Made by a program: the position numbers and the translations under genes. Shown here in pieces: positions 1-9,689 of a stretch of DNA of 64,000 nucleotides. The DNA comes from Hevea brasiliensis. Taxonomy: Eukaryota > Streptophyta > Magnoliopsida > Malpighiales > Euphorbiaceae. Location: contig NC_079504.1 of assembly GCF_030052815.1 (NCBI RefSeq), positions 47,855,614 through 47,919,613 on the forward strand, given 5' to 3'. The notes beneath the pieces are model-generated. The model searched no databases, was not told the origin of the DNA, and worked only from the letters and a program-made list of their open reading frames with translations. Every line of letters begins with the position of its first letter. The first letter of the stretch is position 1.

Positions 1-239
1 AAATTATTATATTTTATCATCACAAAAATTTAGATTAACTTCTTATAAAAATATAGCTAAATTGACATCATTGTTTATGTCTGAAACTCTCTGGTTTTTT
101 GCATTTCCCAGTCGCCAAACCGTACTTATATATGTTTCGATACTTTCTTTTTTTTTTTTTTACAAGTATTGCATATTCACATATTTATACAATATAACAC
201 ATTAATGCTACAAATTAGGCTTACTGTGTAGAACAACCT

Positions 240-985
240 AATGCCGACCATAAAGGCAATCAGGCCTTTATGATTTTGAATAGCAAATATTGCATAAAAT
301 TAATCAATTTATCTTCAACTAGTGCATTTATGAACATCCAAATAAAGATGTTCGTCAATTTCTCTCTCATTTCTGGCACAAAATTTGATGTTTGACAAAG
401 CAAATGCTCCAATAAAGATGATAAGTACAAAGATAATTCAAGTTGACACTTGATAAATACCAATATCACAGTTAAATTGCAAAGTTTCCACTTGAACACT
501 CCTAAGATGTACAATATACAGAATACATGAGAAGTCCTACAAAGCCCTATCAGCATTCATTCAATCCACCCTTCTTATAACTGGTAACTGAACATGTAAT
601 GGAGCAGTGACATTGGAAGATGAACAACTCACCAGAAATTTATAATCTTCAGCACATCTTTATTTTTAAGCCCAAACTCAGAAACTATACACCTAAACTT
701 TTTTTTTTAAATTTTGATTAGCTTAACTTGCATAATGATGCACATAACATACTATTCCTTGTTTAATACTACTTACACAAATACAAGAGAGAGAGAGAGA
801 AATCTAATCTCATTTTTTGTTCTAAGATGATTATGCAAAAAAAAAAAAAAAAGAACAAGATTCACAATAAACAGTTGCGGAAACGACAAAGCATCACTAA
901 GCTTAAAAATCTTGAAAACATAAGCTTGTATCATCAATGCTATGTAAGAGGTACTGAAGGAAACTTTCATTTAATCATCCATAAT
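240..985 (-). other. Triplicated conserved block with splice-like signals, unknown
   Basis: The block is well kept in all three units (also 24753-25490 and 58935-59695). On the minus strand there are two short exon-like pieces. One, around 900-962, follows a pyrimidine-rich CAG acceptor; in unit 2 it ends in AAG followed by GTTAGT, while unit 1 has a changed donor. The other, around 634-700, ends just before a GTGAGT donor. A 98-codon minus-strand ORF (260-556) lies downstream and is kept in unit 2. The exon phases do not join into one reading frame and I recognise no product. It may be a decayed gene fragment, a non-coding RNA exon or chance. Confidence 0.25.
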
Positions 986-1139
986 CTACCTTACATCATA
1001 AACATATATGCAATTACATCAAGTATGGTTCTAATACATTACACCCTAATATCAATGCATTTCGTGATGCATGGTTATGCTTAAAGCAGAAATTAAGGTA
1101 ATTAAAAAGGCATTTGAAATTAATTTAAGCAGTTTATAC

Positions 1140-2596
1140 TTATACTTATTCATTTACTCTTACCCCCTAGGCTTGGCAGGTAGACTTGACTTCCTGTGTG
1201 TTTCCTAGGACGCGTTGACATCAAACTGACTCAGGGCCTCACTTCCTTGAACCTTGATCACAAACTCTGATCAAGTGGTGAAATAACAAACACATCAATT
1301 CTACAACCTAGACTTCCTAAAAACATATAATGGACCTTTAATGTATATCATCTAGGTCCTTTTGGATCATAAAAACAGGTTTTGGAGCCTCAAAACAATA
1401 AAAAAAAAAATAAGGCTAGTAGAACTAACTTCAGTTGCCGAAATAAAGGACTTCAACTGCCGAAATCTTGAATATCAGCTGCCCTTTTCAGGCAGTAGCT
1501 ACTACAACTATCGAAGTCTTAGAATTTAGCTGCCAAAGTCTTATGCCTTACTTTCCCTTTTTGTCCAAAGTGACTGTGGTTGCTGAAGTCTTGCACTTTA
1601 GCTGTCAAACTTGGAACTTTTTTAGATTTTTTTTTTTGAAAAACTGCATACTTCGGCTATCAAACTAATGGTTTTCGGCAATTGAACCGGGTAATTTCTA
1701 GAATCTTCGAGTCCAAAACCTATAGAATCTCACTTCCCACAAAACCAAAACACAGTCCAAGCTCCCAAAACGTGATCTAAACATCCCACACACGTAATTA
1801 AGGCCTAAAACAACTTGAATTCAAGCTCAAGTTACACATGCAACCAACATGAACCTAAATTCAAGTAACTATTTAACTTCAAACATCACATTAACAATTC
1901 AAGGAACAAAATAAATCAACTTAAATGCACTATTTTAAAACAATAAGAAATCTATCCAGTTCATACTTCTAAACATTCTAGTCTTTTATCAAGAAACAAC
2001 AACAAGAACTAGCACGCCACAATCATAAAAAACCCCTACATGCAACAACTTTTCTAACCTCCACAAAAAGAAATCGAGCTCAAACTCTATATGCACTTCA
2101 CGTAAAACAATCTATCTCATAAAACATACTTGAAAACCATCTAGAAGGTCAAAAGAAAAGGAGATTTACCTCTTTTCCCTTAAACATGAATTAAGAGGAT
2201 TGATAGACCAAGCTTCAACCCACTCTCACTTCACTTTCCAAAAGAAAATCCAAGCATCAAGGTATCTAAAACATGCAATTGCCCAAAACGATTTTAACTT
2301 AAACCCTTTGCATGCAAAAACGGCTAAGGGAGAGAGAAAAAAACTAATTTTCTTTTAAAGATGAAACTAAGTGAGCTATTTATACCCTACTGTCAAGGGG
2401 ATTTTTGGTTACTGAAAGCCCAGCTTTCAGCTGCCAAAGTCTATTTTGTCCAAAAAGACATTTGAATAATAGAAAGGGACTTCAGCTGTCGAAAGTTTAA
2501 CCTTCAGCTGCCGAAGTTCTTTCTGCCCACAAGGATACCTTGATTTCTTTTCTTAACAAAATTCACATATAACCTATACTCTTAACACATTAATTT

Positions 2597-2642
<46 letters not shown>

Positions 2643-2737
2643 AGGTTCACCACTTCCTTGTCTATGAAAATCTCAATTTCACAAGGATTTTCCAATGACG
2701 ATAGGAATTTCAATGTTAGAAAATGATGGGTGTTACA
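1140..2737 (-). mobile_element. LTR-like block, minus strand, with TATA box (unit 1)
   Basis: Read on the minus strand, the block begins TGTAACACCC (2728-2737), a common plant LTR start. A TATA box (GTATAAATAG, minus strand, 2376-2385) follows about 350 bases in, then a leader-like region. Both sides of the TATA box contain many variants of a word around 'GCAGCTGAAGTC' (about 1430-1690 and 2420-2520), each with a CAGCTG core. The left border and a target duplication were not found, so it could be a solo LTR, an LTR fragment or another promoter-bearing repeat. No coding potential is seen. Confidence 0.4.
2602..2642. repeat. CA/TA microsatellite
   Basis: A run of CA dinucleotides passes into TA. 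At the same place unit 2 has only TA (about 26005-26024), as does unit 3 (about 61277-61301), so the CA run is either special to unit 1 or lost in the others. Confidence 0.9.
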
Positions 2738-3285
2738 CTGGTGAAGAGAACTTTCAAATGGGACTAACCATGCCAGATTTGGTGGCTGTTTTCAGCACTA
2801 GCAAGGAGAGAGAAAATTGGTTTTTCAAAGCTTTAAAGGCATCCTCAGCCAACCGGGGGTTGGAATGGACGATTGGATCTTGTAATCTTCATCTACATTC
2901 CACAAGCCTCGAAATGACACCGACAACACCTTGATTTGAGATCAGATGAAGAAGATGCTTAATGTACTGCCTAAACTATATTGGCAAACATTGGGCAACC
3001 AGAGAGGAGTTTTGACTAACTTGTCATTAGACCTATATCCAGCAGCTCATGGGCATTCCGAAAGTGTATTCAAATTGGCAATAGCTCATTGGTGCTGTGG
3101 ATCGAGTTTTTGACCTAGTCTTAATGCCCAATGGACTCTCCTGGAAAGTGATTATGTTTACAGTCATTCATAGCATTTTCAGATGCTCCGGACGCATTCC
3201 AAGTGTCAAAATCAGCATTGGTAAGCCTGAACTCCAACTTAGTGTTTTATCTATATATTATGCTTGCAAATTTAATTAATAAAAT
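2738..3285 (+). other. Conserved low-copy stretch with short ORF pieces, unknown
   Basis: This stretch is less AT-rich than its surroundings and is kept in all units (26118-26640, 61396-61925). A 56-codon ORF starts with ATG at 2946 and ends near 3117; a second frame continues at 3097-3279, so a frameshift could separate two parts of one former coding region. The minus strand also has an open piece over about 3120-3225. I do not recognise any of these. A fragment of a decayed gene or transposon is possible. Confidence 0.25.
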
Positions 3286-3289
3286 ATTC

Positions 3290-5160
3290 TTGGTAGGTTG
3301 AAAATAATTAAAATAAATTGTAAGGACTTAGGATGATCTAAAGGACCTCTAAGAATACTTTTGAAATTTTTTATGGACATTTAATAATTATTTGGATTGT
3401 AGAGGAGATAGAGACCTGAGTTAGAACTTGGATCAATGGATGTATGAGATAGAGACCTGAGTTAGAACTTGGATCAATGGAGGTAGATTAGTGTTCCAGT
3501 AGGCACTGGATGGGCAATATGATATGTATGGCGAGCTTGAGGTCAATTTGTGTTATTGCTATTACTCGTGTTTCTTTTACTTTGTAGGGATTAGGTCTAG
3601 TTACAAAGAAAACTCTATTAAAAATTTAGCAATCCATAGGATTTATTATTCTTGCTTCGGTTGTATTTAATTATTTTTAGTCAGTCAATTGATAAATGTA
3701 TGTGTTTGTGTAGGTGATTGAACCAGCCTTTTTTTTTTTTTTTTCTAACTGGACCAACTGCGATCGGGTCGAGTATTTATTATTTTTATAATTTCTATTT
3801 TATTTATATTTTCTAGCATGCTCATACATTCACTTATATATGTGTGTGTTCATCGATATATTTACCATAAATACTTTTTATTTTAAATATTTTAATTTTT
3901 TTAATTTTTTAATTTACTGTACATGGAATTATATATATATAAATAAATAAATTACAAAAATTTATTCAATTGTTAACCTAATTTTTTTACTCATAGTCTT
4001 ATATTCTTTTATGATATTAATTAATAAATATAAAAATAAGAATGAGAGAATTTAAGAACTTATCAAATTATTTTTATAATTTTTTATTTTACAATAAATA
4101 ATAATTAACATATTAAAATCTTAATCTTATTATAAATCTTATTTCAAAAAATATTTATTTAAATAAAAATCCTAGCTCAAACAATTCTATTAATAGTAAA
4201 TAATAATGTGCAATTAATTTATGGCTTAATATTAAAATTTATTTTTTAAAAATTTTTATAATTATAGCTATATTTTTTTTTTTGTAATTCTAACATAGTT
4301 TTAAAAGTTTATTTTAACCTATAGTCAAAAGTAATTTAAATCAGCTAACCAGATATAATTTTGATTGTTGGTTTCTTTTCTAATCAATTGATATATCATA
4401 ATTTTGACCATCGATTTATTTCATTTTTAACTACTAACTAAAAATAATAAATATTTAAAATAAAGCTAAAATGTTCAAAAATTAAAGTATTGATTATAAT
4501 AGTAAAAAGTTGAAAAAAAAATTAAAAATAGAGAAAGGGAGAACATTGGGATTTCCAAAAATGCACTTCATTATTTTTATTATTTACAAAATTACCAAAT
4601 TAAAGAGTGTTTATAAAAAATTATTAATTCTAAAATTCTTATTGCATTAAGATAAAGTCAAGTAATAAAACACATATTTTTTGCCTTACAATCTCTATTC
4701 TAAATAGACTATAATAACTTTATTAAAAAATTTTAAAAAATTAAAACTGTTTTGAAAAAAACTTTTAGTAAATAATAAATTTTAATTTATAAAATAAAAA
4801 TATTCATATTCTCATGTTTTATTTGTAATATTTTAATCACTAAAGTAATATATATTAAAATTTTTATTTCATGTGTTTTATTTATAATATTTTTAATTGA
4901 TTAAAGTATTATAAATTATTAATTTTGTTTTTTTATAATTTTTTAATCAACTTTAATTAGAAATAAAATATAATTATGCTTATACTATTAAAATTAATAT
5001 ATTATGATAATATTATATTATATATGAAAACTTAAAAAAATTATATAAAAAATTAAATTATAAATTTATATAACAAGTAAATTAACATACAATACACGTT
5101 AAGATAAAAACTAATTAAAAAATAAAATCATTATTGCAAATTTTTGGATTGCATTTTTTT
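3290..5160. other. AT-rich spacer, no gene seen
   Basis: The stretch is very AT-rich with many short A and T runs and no ORF worth reporting. The counterparts are 26640-28560 and 61930-63790. In the 4430-4600 part, units 2 and 3 agree with each other against unit 1. A poly-T run in unit 2 (27621-27656) is much longer than in unit 1. Confidence 0.7.
3405..3486. repeat. 41-bp direct tandem duplication
   Basis: The word starting 'gagatagagacctgag' occurs at 3405 and again at 3446, with near-identical 41-bp repeats. Unit 2 has the same doubling (26762 and 26803). Unit 3 has a single copy (about 62055-62095). Confidence 0.9.
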
Positions 5161-5187
5161 TATCCAAAAATCAATTAATCCACATTT

Positions 5188-5430
5188 ATGAAACATATCT
5201 CCACTAGACCTTTTATTCAGTCCACCAAGATGACTGCTGAAGGCCAACCTGCTCCTATCACCCTGGCAGAAGAAGTCTTAAACTGGCAAACAAAGAATGC
5301 TACAACTCAAAATAAGATGTTAGAGAGCCTTGATTCAAAAATGGATAGAGTCCTTTCTCAAACTCAATCCATAGAATAAGGTTGATTCACGGGTTGTTTC
5401 TTTATGGAGATGTGGACAAATTATAATTTC
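5188..5430 (+). pseudogene. Pararetrovirus-like coat-protein fragment, plus strand
   Basis: A 63-codon ORF (5188-5379) has a coiled-coil-like pattern around the words LNWQTKNATTQNKMLESLDSK. This resembles a stretch before the core of caulimovirid-like (florendovirus or petunia vein clearing-type) coat proteins, from memory only. After the stop, a second frame stays open to about 5430, so a frameshift is likely. It lies head-to-head with the minus-strand pieces that follow. It is a short, non-functional fragment. Another retroelement gag origin is possible. Confidence 0.4.
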
Positions 5431-5556
5431 TGTAGTCTGATCTGTTCAAATCAATGTCTCCATAAAAGCCTTGGTACCAAGGTCCACATTCTTCTAGTGA
5501 ATCAAGGACAACACTGGCTAAGGCTTCACGTGCTTCACTGTTTTCTGTATCCATTG
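5380..5556 (-). pseudogene. Pararetrovirus-like fragment, minus strand, part beyond solo LTR
   Basis: The minus strand is open through this interval and ends with a stop near 5405. Its frame lines up with the open frame on the other side of the solo LTR (6415 onward) if one copy of the CATTG target duplication is removed. The LTR therefore interrupted one older coding stretch. The family assignment rests on the neighbouring fragment at 7130-7417. Confidence 0.4.
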
Positions 5557-6414
5557 TGTAACATCCTCACTGTAGCAATTCCGTGCATTCTACTGTTTCG
5601 GTAACCAGTGTTGGTCCGGACAGCTATAAGGTCTGGAAAAATATTTAAACTAGAGTAAGGAGTCATAAATAACTCAAATAATAATAAGAAAAATTTAGAA
5701 AAAATTTTAGAAATAAAATACAATCAAGTTAAATGAGCCGGTGCCCTAGCGATGGATAACCTAGTGGGAAGTTGCGGTCCTCGCAGCTAGGAGCCCTAAA
5801 CCCAGGGAAAAATTCATGAAATAATTTTTGGGACTCCAGGGAAGAGTCATTGAGGTTTCAATGGTATTAGAATGCCAAGAAAATACTTAAAAAATTTTTG
5901 AGATCGGTATAGACGATTTAGGCTCGATGAGCCAAACGAAGGGCATTTTGGTGTTAATGCAAATATTTGTAATTTGTGTTTATAAATGAAAATTTAGTAT
6001 TTTTTTATGATTTGTACATGATTATCATGTGAAATGAATGAATGACAAATAGAAGAATTTTTGAAAAATGGTTGAAAAATATTGAGATTATGTTGATAAA
6101 ATGGAGGTTGAGAATGATGGGAAATATATTAGAAGTGTTTTTCACAGGTTCCAAAGAACTATTTTATCAATTTTTAGCAGGTACTCTGCTAGATTTTCTA
6201 TAAATTTTTCGGGACCTCAAATGAATTTATAATTTCAATAAATTTATAATTTCAATAAATGACTTAAATGAGTTAAATTTCACAAATTGCACTTCATAAC
6301 CATAAAGAAATAAATTAAGAAAGGATAAAAATAATTGGGATAAAATATTGTGTTCCGGTGCACTGTGTGGCATATCTTGCTCGGCTATAGTGTAGACGGG
6401 TAAGGGGTGTCACA
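5557..6414 (+). mobile_element. Solo LTR with CATTG target duplication (internally deleted)
   Basis: It begins TGTAACATCC and ends GGGGTGTCACA, giving imperfect terminal inverted repeats. It is flanked by the 5-bp duplication CATTG (5552-5556 and 6415-6419). There is no internal region, so it is a solo LTR left by LTR-LTR recombination. The unit 2 copy at the same site is 1590 bp; this one is 858 bp. The loss lies between 'gcattttag' and 'tattttggtg' in the longer copy, consistent with deletion between short matching words. Confidence 0.85.
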
Positions 6415-7420
6415 CATTGGGTCTTGCGAATCTTGAAAAACAACATGAGTCTAGTTGATGGGTCCATCTGGAGTGGCATGTGATGGTCCTAGTGATGTGC
6501 ATGTGATATGAGTATCCGATGCAGGATGATAATTATTGATATCACATAAGTGGCGTCCAAGTTGGTGCCTTAGGGGACCCATGTGGATTTTGCCTGTGAT
6601 GGTGTCTTCGTACGTTTTCCATTCATAATTGGAGTTCTTTAATCAGAGGAGACCATCAGACCTTTTGAAAAAGTGCCTATGGAATATGAAAATGGATTGG
6701 ACTGTATGTTGTTGGGCTGGAGGCCTGTCTTCAATACCGTGGGAGTCAATGAGCCTTCTAAGACTATAAGCCCAAGTGGATAAGGGCTTGGACCACTCTA
6801 AAAACCTTGAGAGTAGAGTCATGGAGGTGTGGTTCTGAGGATGGCCAATCAGGGTCCAAGAGCCCCATACCATATACTGTGTGCTTATACTCATGCTCAA
6901 TGCCGCTTCCCCACTCCTTTGGTACTCTAGGCTCCGAGCCCTTTTGTACTCACATATAGCATATAATATGAGGATCCTATGAAGTACCTAACTGGTTGTC
7001 CCTTTTTATGCGTATTGGAGGAATGCTTTGGAAATGGGTACTTTCAGTGATGAGTCTTTTTCTTTGTCTTGCAGACACAGTTCCTTTCCTTGCATTTTAT
7101 GGACAGGAGAGACTTTTGGCATACATGCTTCAGTGTCTTGCTATTGTCAATGATGTCTTTGAACAATTTCTGTTGTCACACATCTTTTCAAGACAAGCCA
7201 AAGCCATCTGATGGATGTCTCCAATAGATATGGCATTCATATTTCTGCGTGTAGCTGCAATAGAGCGATGTAGCTCTGGTTGTGGCTGTTCTGGAAGAGA
7301 GGCAATATAAGTGTGACGCAGATTGATATCATTGAATCCATTGAGAAGATAATATCGTTGCACCATTCTCTGGTAATGCTTCTCAATGTCTATTTTCTTC
7401 AGGAAGCAACATCTCATATA
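6415..7420 (-). pseudogene. Endogenous pararetrovirus-like remnant, minus strand
   Basis: The best part is 7130-7417, a 95-codon open frame with words such as GFNDINLRHTYIASLPEQ and IHQMALACLEKMC. From memory these resemble the coat-protein region of caulimovirid-like endogenous viruses (florendovirus type). Further open pieces lie at 6643-6900 and about 6430-6620 in other frames, so the region has several breaks. No movement, protease, reverse transcriptase or RNase H region is present nearby. It is a fragment without the parts needed for replication. The right end is cut by a foldback element at 7421. Confidence 0.45.
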
Positions 7421-8079
7421 GTATTTTAATCAAAGTCATAATACTATCTTTCTTGTTTATACAGTTCAGTGATATAGTATTTATACTAATATTTAGATAT
7501 TGAGGGAGTAATTCATGAAAAGTTACCCCTCCTAACTTTTAGAGATTGAATAAGTGTTTTGACTAAGGTTACCAAGATTATATCACTATTTTTATATTTA
7601 ATAGCTAATTTAATAGTTATTTTTTTCGAACACTTATATTTTAATAGCTATATATAAAATTAACCACTAATAGCTAATATCTAATAACTAACACTAACCA
7701 CTACTAGCTAATATCTAACAGCTAACAGCTAGTGAAATAGCTGACAGTTACTAAAATAACTAACAACTATTAGAATAAATAATATTGTCAAAGAGGCCTT
7801 TAATATCTATTAGCTATTTTACTAGTTGTTAGTTGTTAGATATTAGCTATTAGTGATTAGCTATTTATCTAACTATTAAAGTGTTGTTAGATTAGCAGTT
7901 AAATGTAAAAATAGTAATAAAATCTTATTGACCTTAGTCAAAACGCTCCCTCAACCTCTAAAAGTTAGAAGGGATAGTTTTTTATTAACTACTCCCTCAA
8001 CATCTAAAAACTAGTGTAAACACTATATTACCGAACAGTATAAATAAGAGATGTAGTATTTTGAATCAAGTCAAAACGC
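7421..8079. mobile_element. Foldback / long-hairpin MITE
   Basis: The two ends are inverted copies of each other: 'gtattttaat' at 7421 matches the reverse complement at 8079, and matching continues inward through 'ttgagggagta', 'ctaacttttagag' and 'gttttgactaagg'. Farther in, 'agctaatatctaac' words face 'gttagatattagct' words, so nearly the whole 660 bp can fold into one hairpin with a short loop near 7780-7800. There is no ORF. It sits at the edge of the viral remnant. A clean target duplication was not identified. Confidence 0.8.
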
Positions 8080-8094
8080 TAAATTTTACCTTAA

Positions 8095-8620
8095 AAGTTA
8101 TTGCTGAATAGAAGATTACTTTAACAAAACCCTGATTTCAACCAAATACGATGATTTCACTTTGCTCATAAAGCAAAATTCCATATTTTTTTTCAACATT
8201 TACTTGAGATAAGTCGTAAACCCCTAATTTGAAGTACAAGGAGATTACTTTAACAAAACCCTTGAATTTAAGTATTGATACCTAGATAACAAATAAAAAA
8301 TTTACATAAATTTCAAGCTCAAATTTACCTCTTATGTCAAGAAATCCCAAAATCAAAGTGGTGGAGAAGAAGAACTTGTTCGAGCCAATGAAGTCAGGGA
8401 AAAGGAAATGAAAGGGAATGCGAAGGCGAAATATAACGAATGCTTTAAAAACCAAAATGCACCTAATTAAGAAGTGTTAACTTTGTTGTGTTTATTGGGG
8501 TAGATCGAACTTGTTAAGCTGGGATTGACCTTGACCCTTTGACGCATTCTCCAAATATTATTATTATCAGCTATGAAATTTTCAACACTGGGCTTGAGGT
8601 TTAATTTTTACAAACTTTTT
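8095..8620 (+). promoter_or_regulatory. Copy of receptor-gene upstream region, detached
   Basis: This stretch matches about 17690-18450, which lies just upstream of the receptor kinase. The shared words include 'gatttcactttgct', 'gagaaatcccaaaatcaaag'-type sequence, 'gccaatgaagtcaggg' and 'ttttcaacactgggc'. No receptor coding sequence follows; the sequence runs into AT-rich DNA and microsatellites. It may be what is left of an older, deleted receptor copy, or a repeat that happens to lie upstream of the gene. The unit 2 copy is about 32180-32690. Confidence 0.5.
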
Positions 8621-8763
8621 GAATTGCAATTTTCATCAAAAATTAATTAAATCACATTCTTGATATTTATGAACATGGAATATTTGAGGTTTATATAATT
8701 ATTTTAAATAAAAAAAAAACTATTAGGTGATATACCAAATACCGTCTAAACTATTACTACTAC

Positions 8764-8833
<70 letters not shown>
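8764..8833. repeat. ATT trinucleotide microsatellite
   Basis: About 23 ATT units. Unit 2 has only about 9 at the same place (32833-32861). Confidence 0.95.
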
Positions 8834-8916
8834 GTTTAGCATGATTATAAAAATTAAATCGAAATGATCCGTTAACCAAAAATCTAAGTTTCGTTTAATT
8901 TAGTTCACCTATAAAT

Positions 8917-8922
<6 letters not shown>

Positions 8923-8993
<71 letters not shown>
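8923..8993. repeat. TA dinucleotide microsatellite
   Basis: About 35 TA units. Unit 2 has about 29 (32944-33001). Confidence 0.95.
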
Positions 8994-8995
<2 letters not shown>

Positions 8996-9685
8996 CTGTA
9001 TAAACTCGTAATTTTAATTTTTATAGATAATTTTTTTATATATTATATAATATATGAAAATTCTATTAAATTTTAGAATTTTTTTAATTTTTTATTTAAC
9101 TTTATGAAATTCTTATTACTTAAAGTATATTTTTTAATATCAAATTTATTGTGTATTTCTTGGATTGATATAGAAAAAAATTACATGTATTTATAAATTA
9201 TAGGAAAATTTATATTATTAATTATAGACATTCTTATATATATGATCTAATTAAAAAAAATGAAATTACATGAATTTGCTATTCAATGATATATATTATT
9301 AAGTATAAAATTATTAAAAAATTTTAAGATTTTAGTTTAATTAATTTTAAATTGATTAAGTGATAACGTAAGGGTTAATAGAATAAAATTTAGATTTAAA
9401 TAGAAAATTAATCTAATCAATTAAATTAAAATTTTTTAAATAATAATAATATTTTATATTATTTTTTAACTAATTAAAATAGAGAGCATTAATTTATGAT
9501 TACAAGTGCACCAATTAATATTTTTTTTGTTAAAATTGATTATTTTTTATTTATAATATAACTATTTTTCATTTATTTAGTAATTATTTAATTAAAAGTA
9601 ATATTAATAAATTTTCTAATACATAAAAAATATTTTTAATTTTATTTTCTTTTGTTAAATGTATCTTTACTTTGATAATAATTAT
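8994..9685. other. AT-rich spacer, nothing recognised
   Basis: There is no ORF, no clear repeat border and no RNA gene. The unit 2 counterpart is 33002-33690. Confidence 0.6.
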
Positions 9686-9689
9686 TGTT

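Noticed and set aside
6996..7211. 71-codon plus-strand hydrophobic ORF, kept in unit 2
   Set aside because: It is the antisense shadow of the viral coat-protein-like minus-strand frame.
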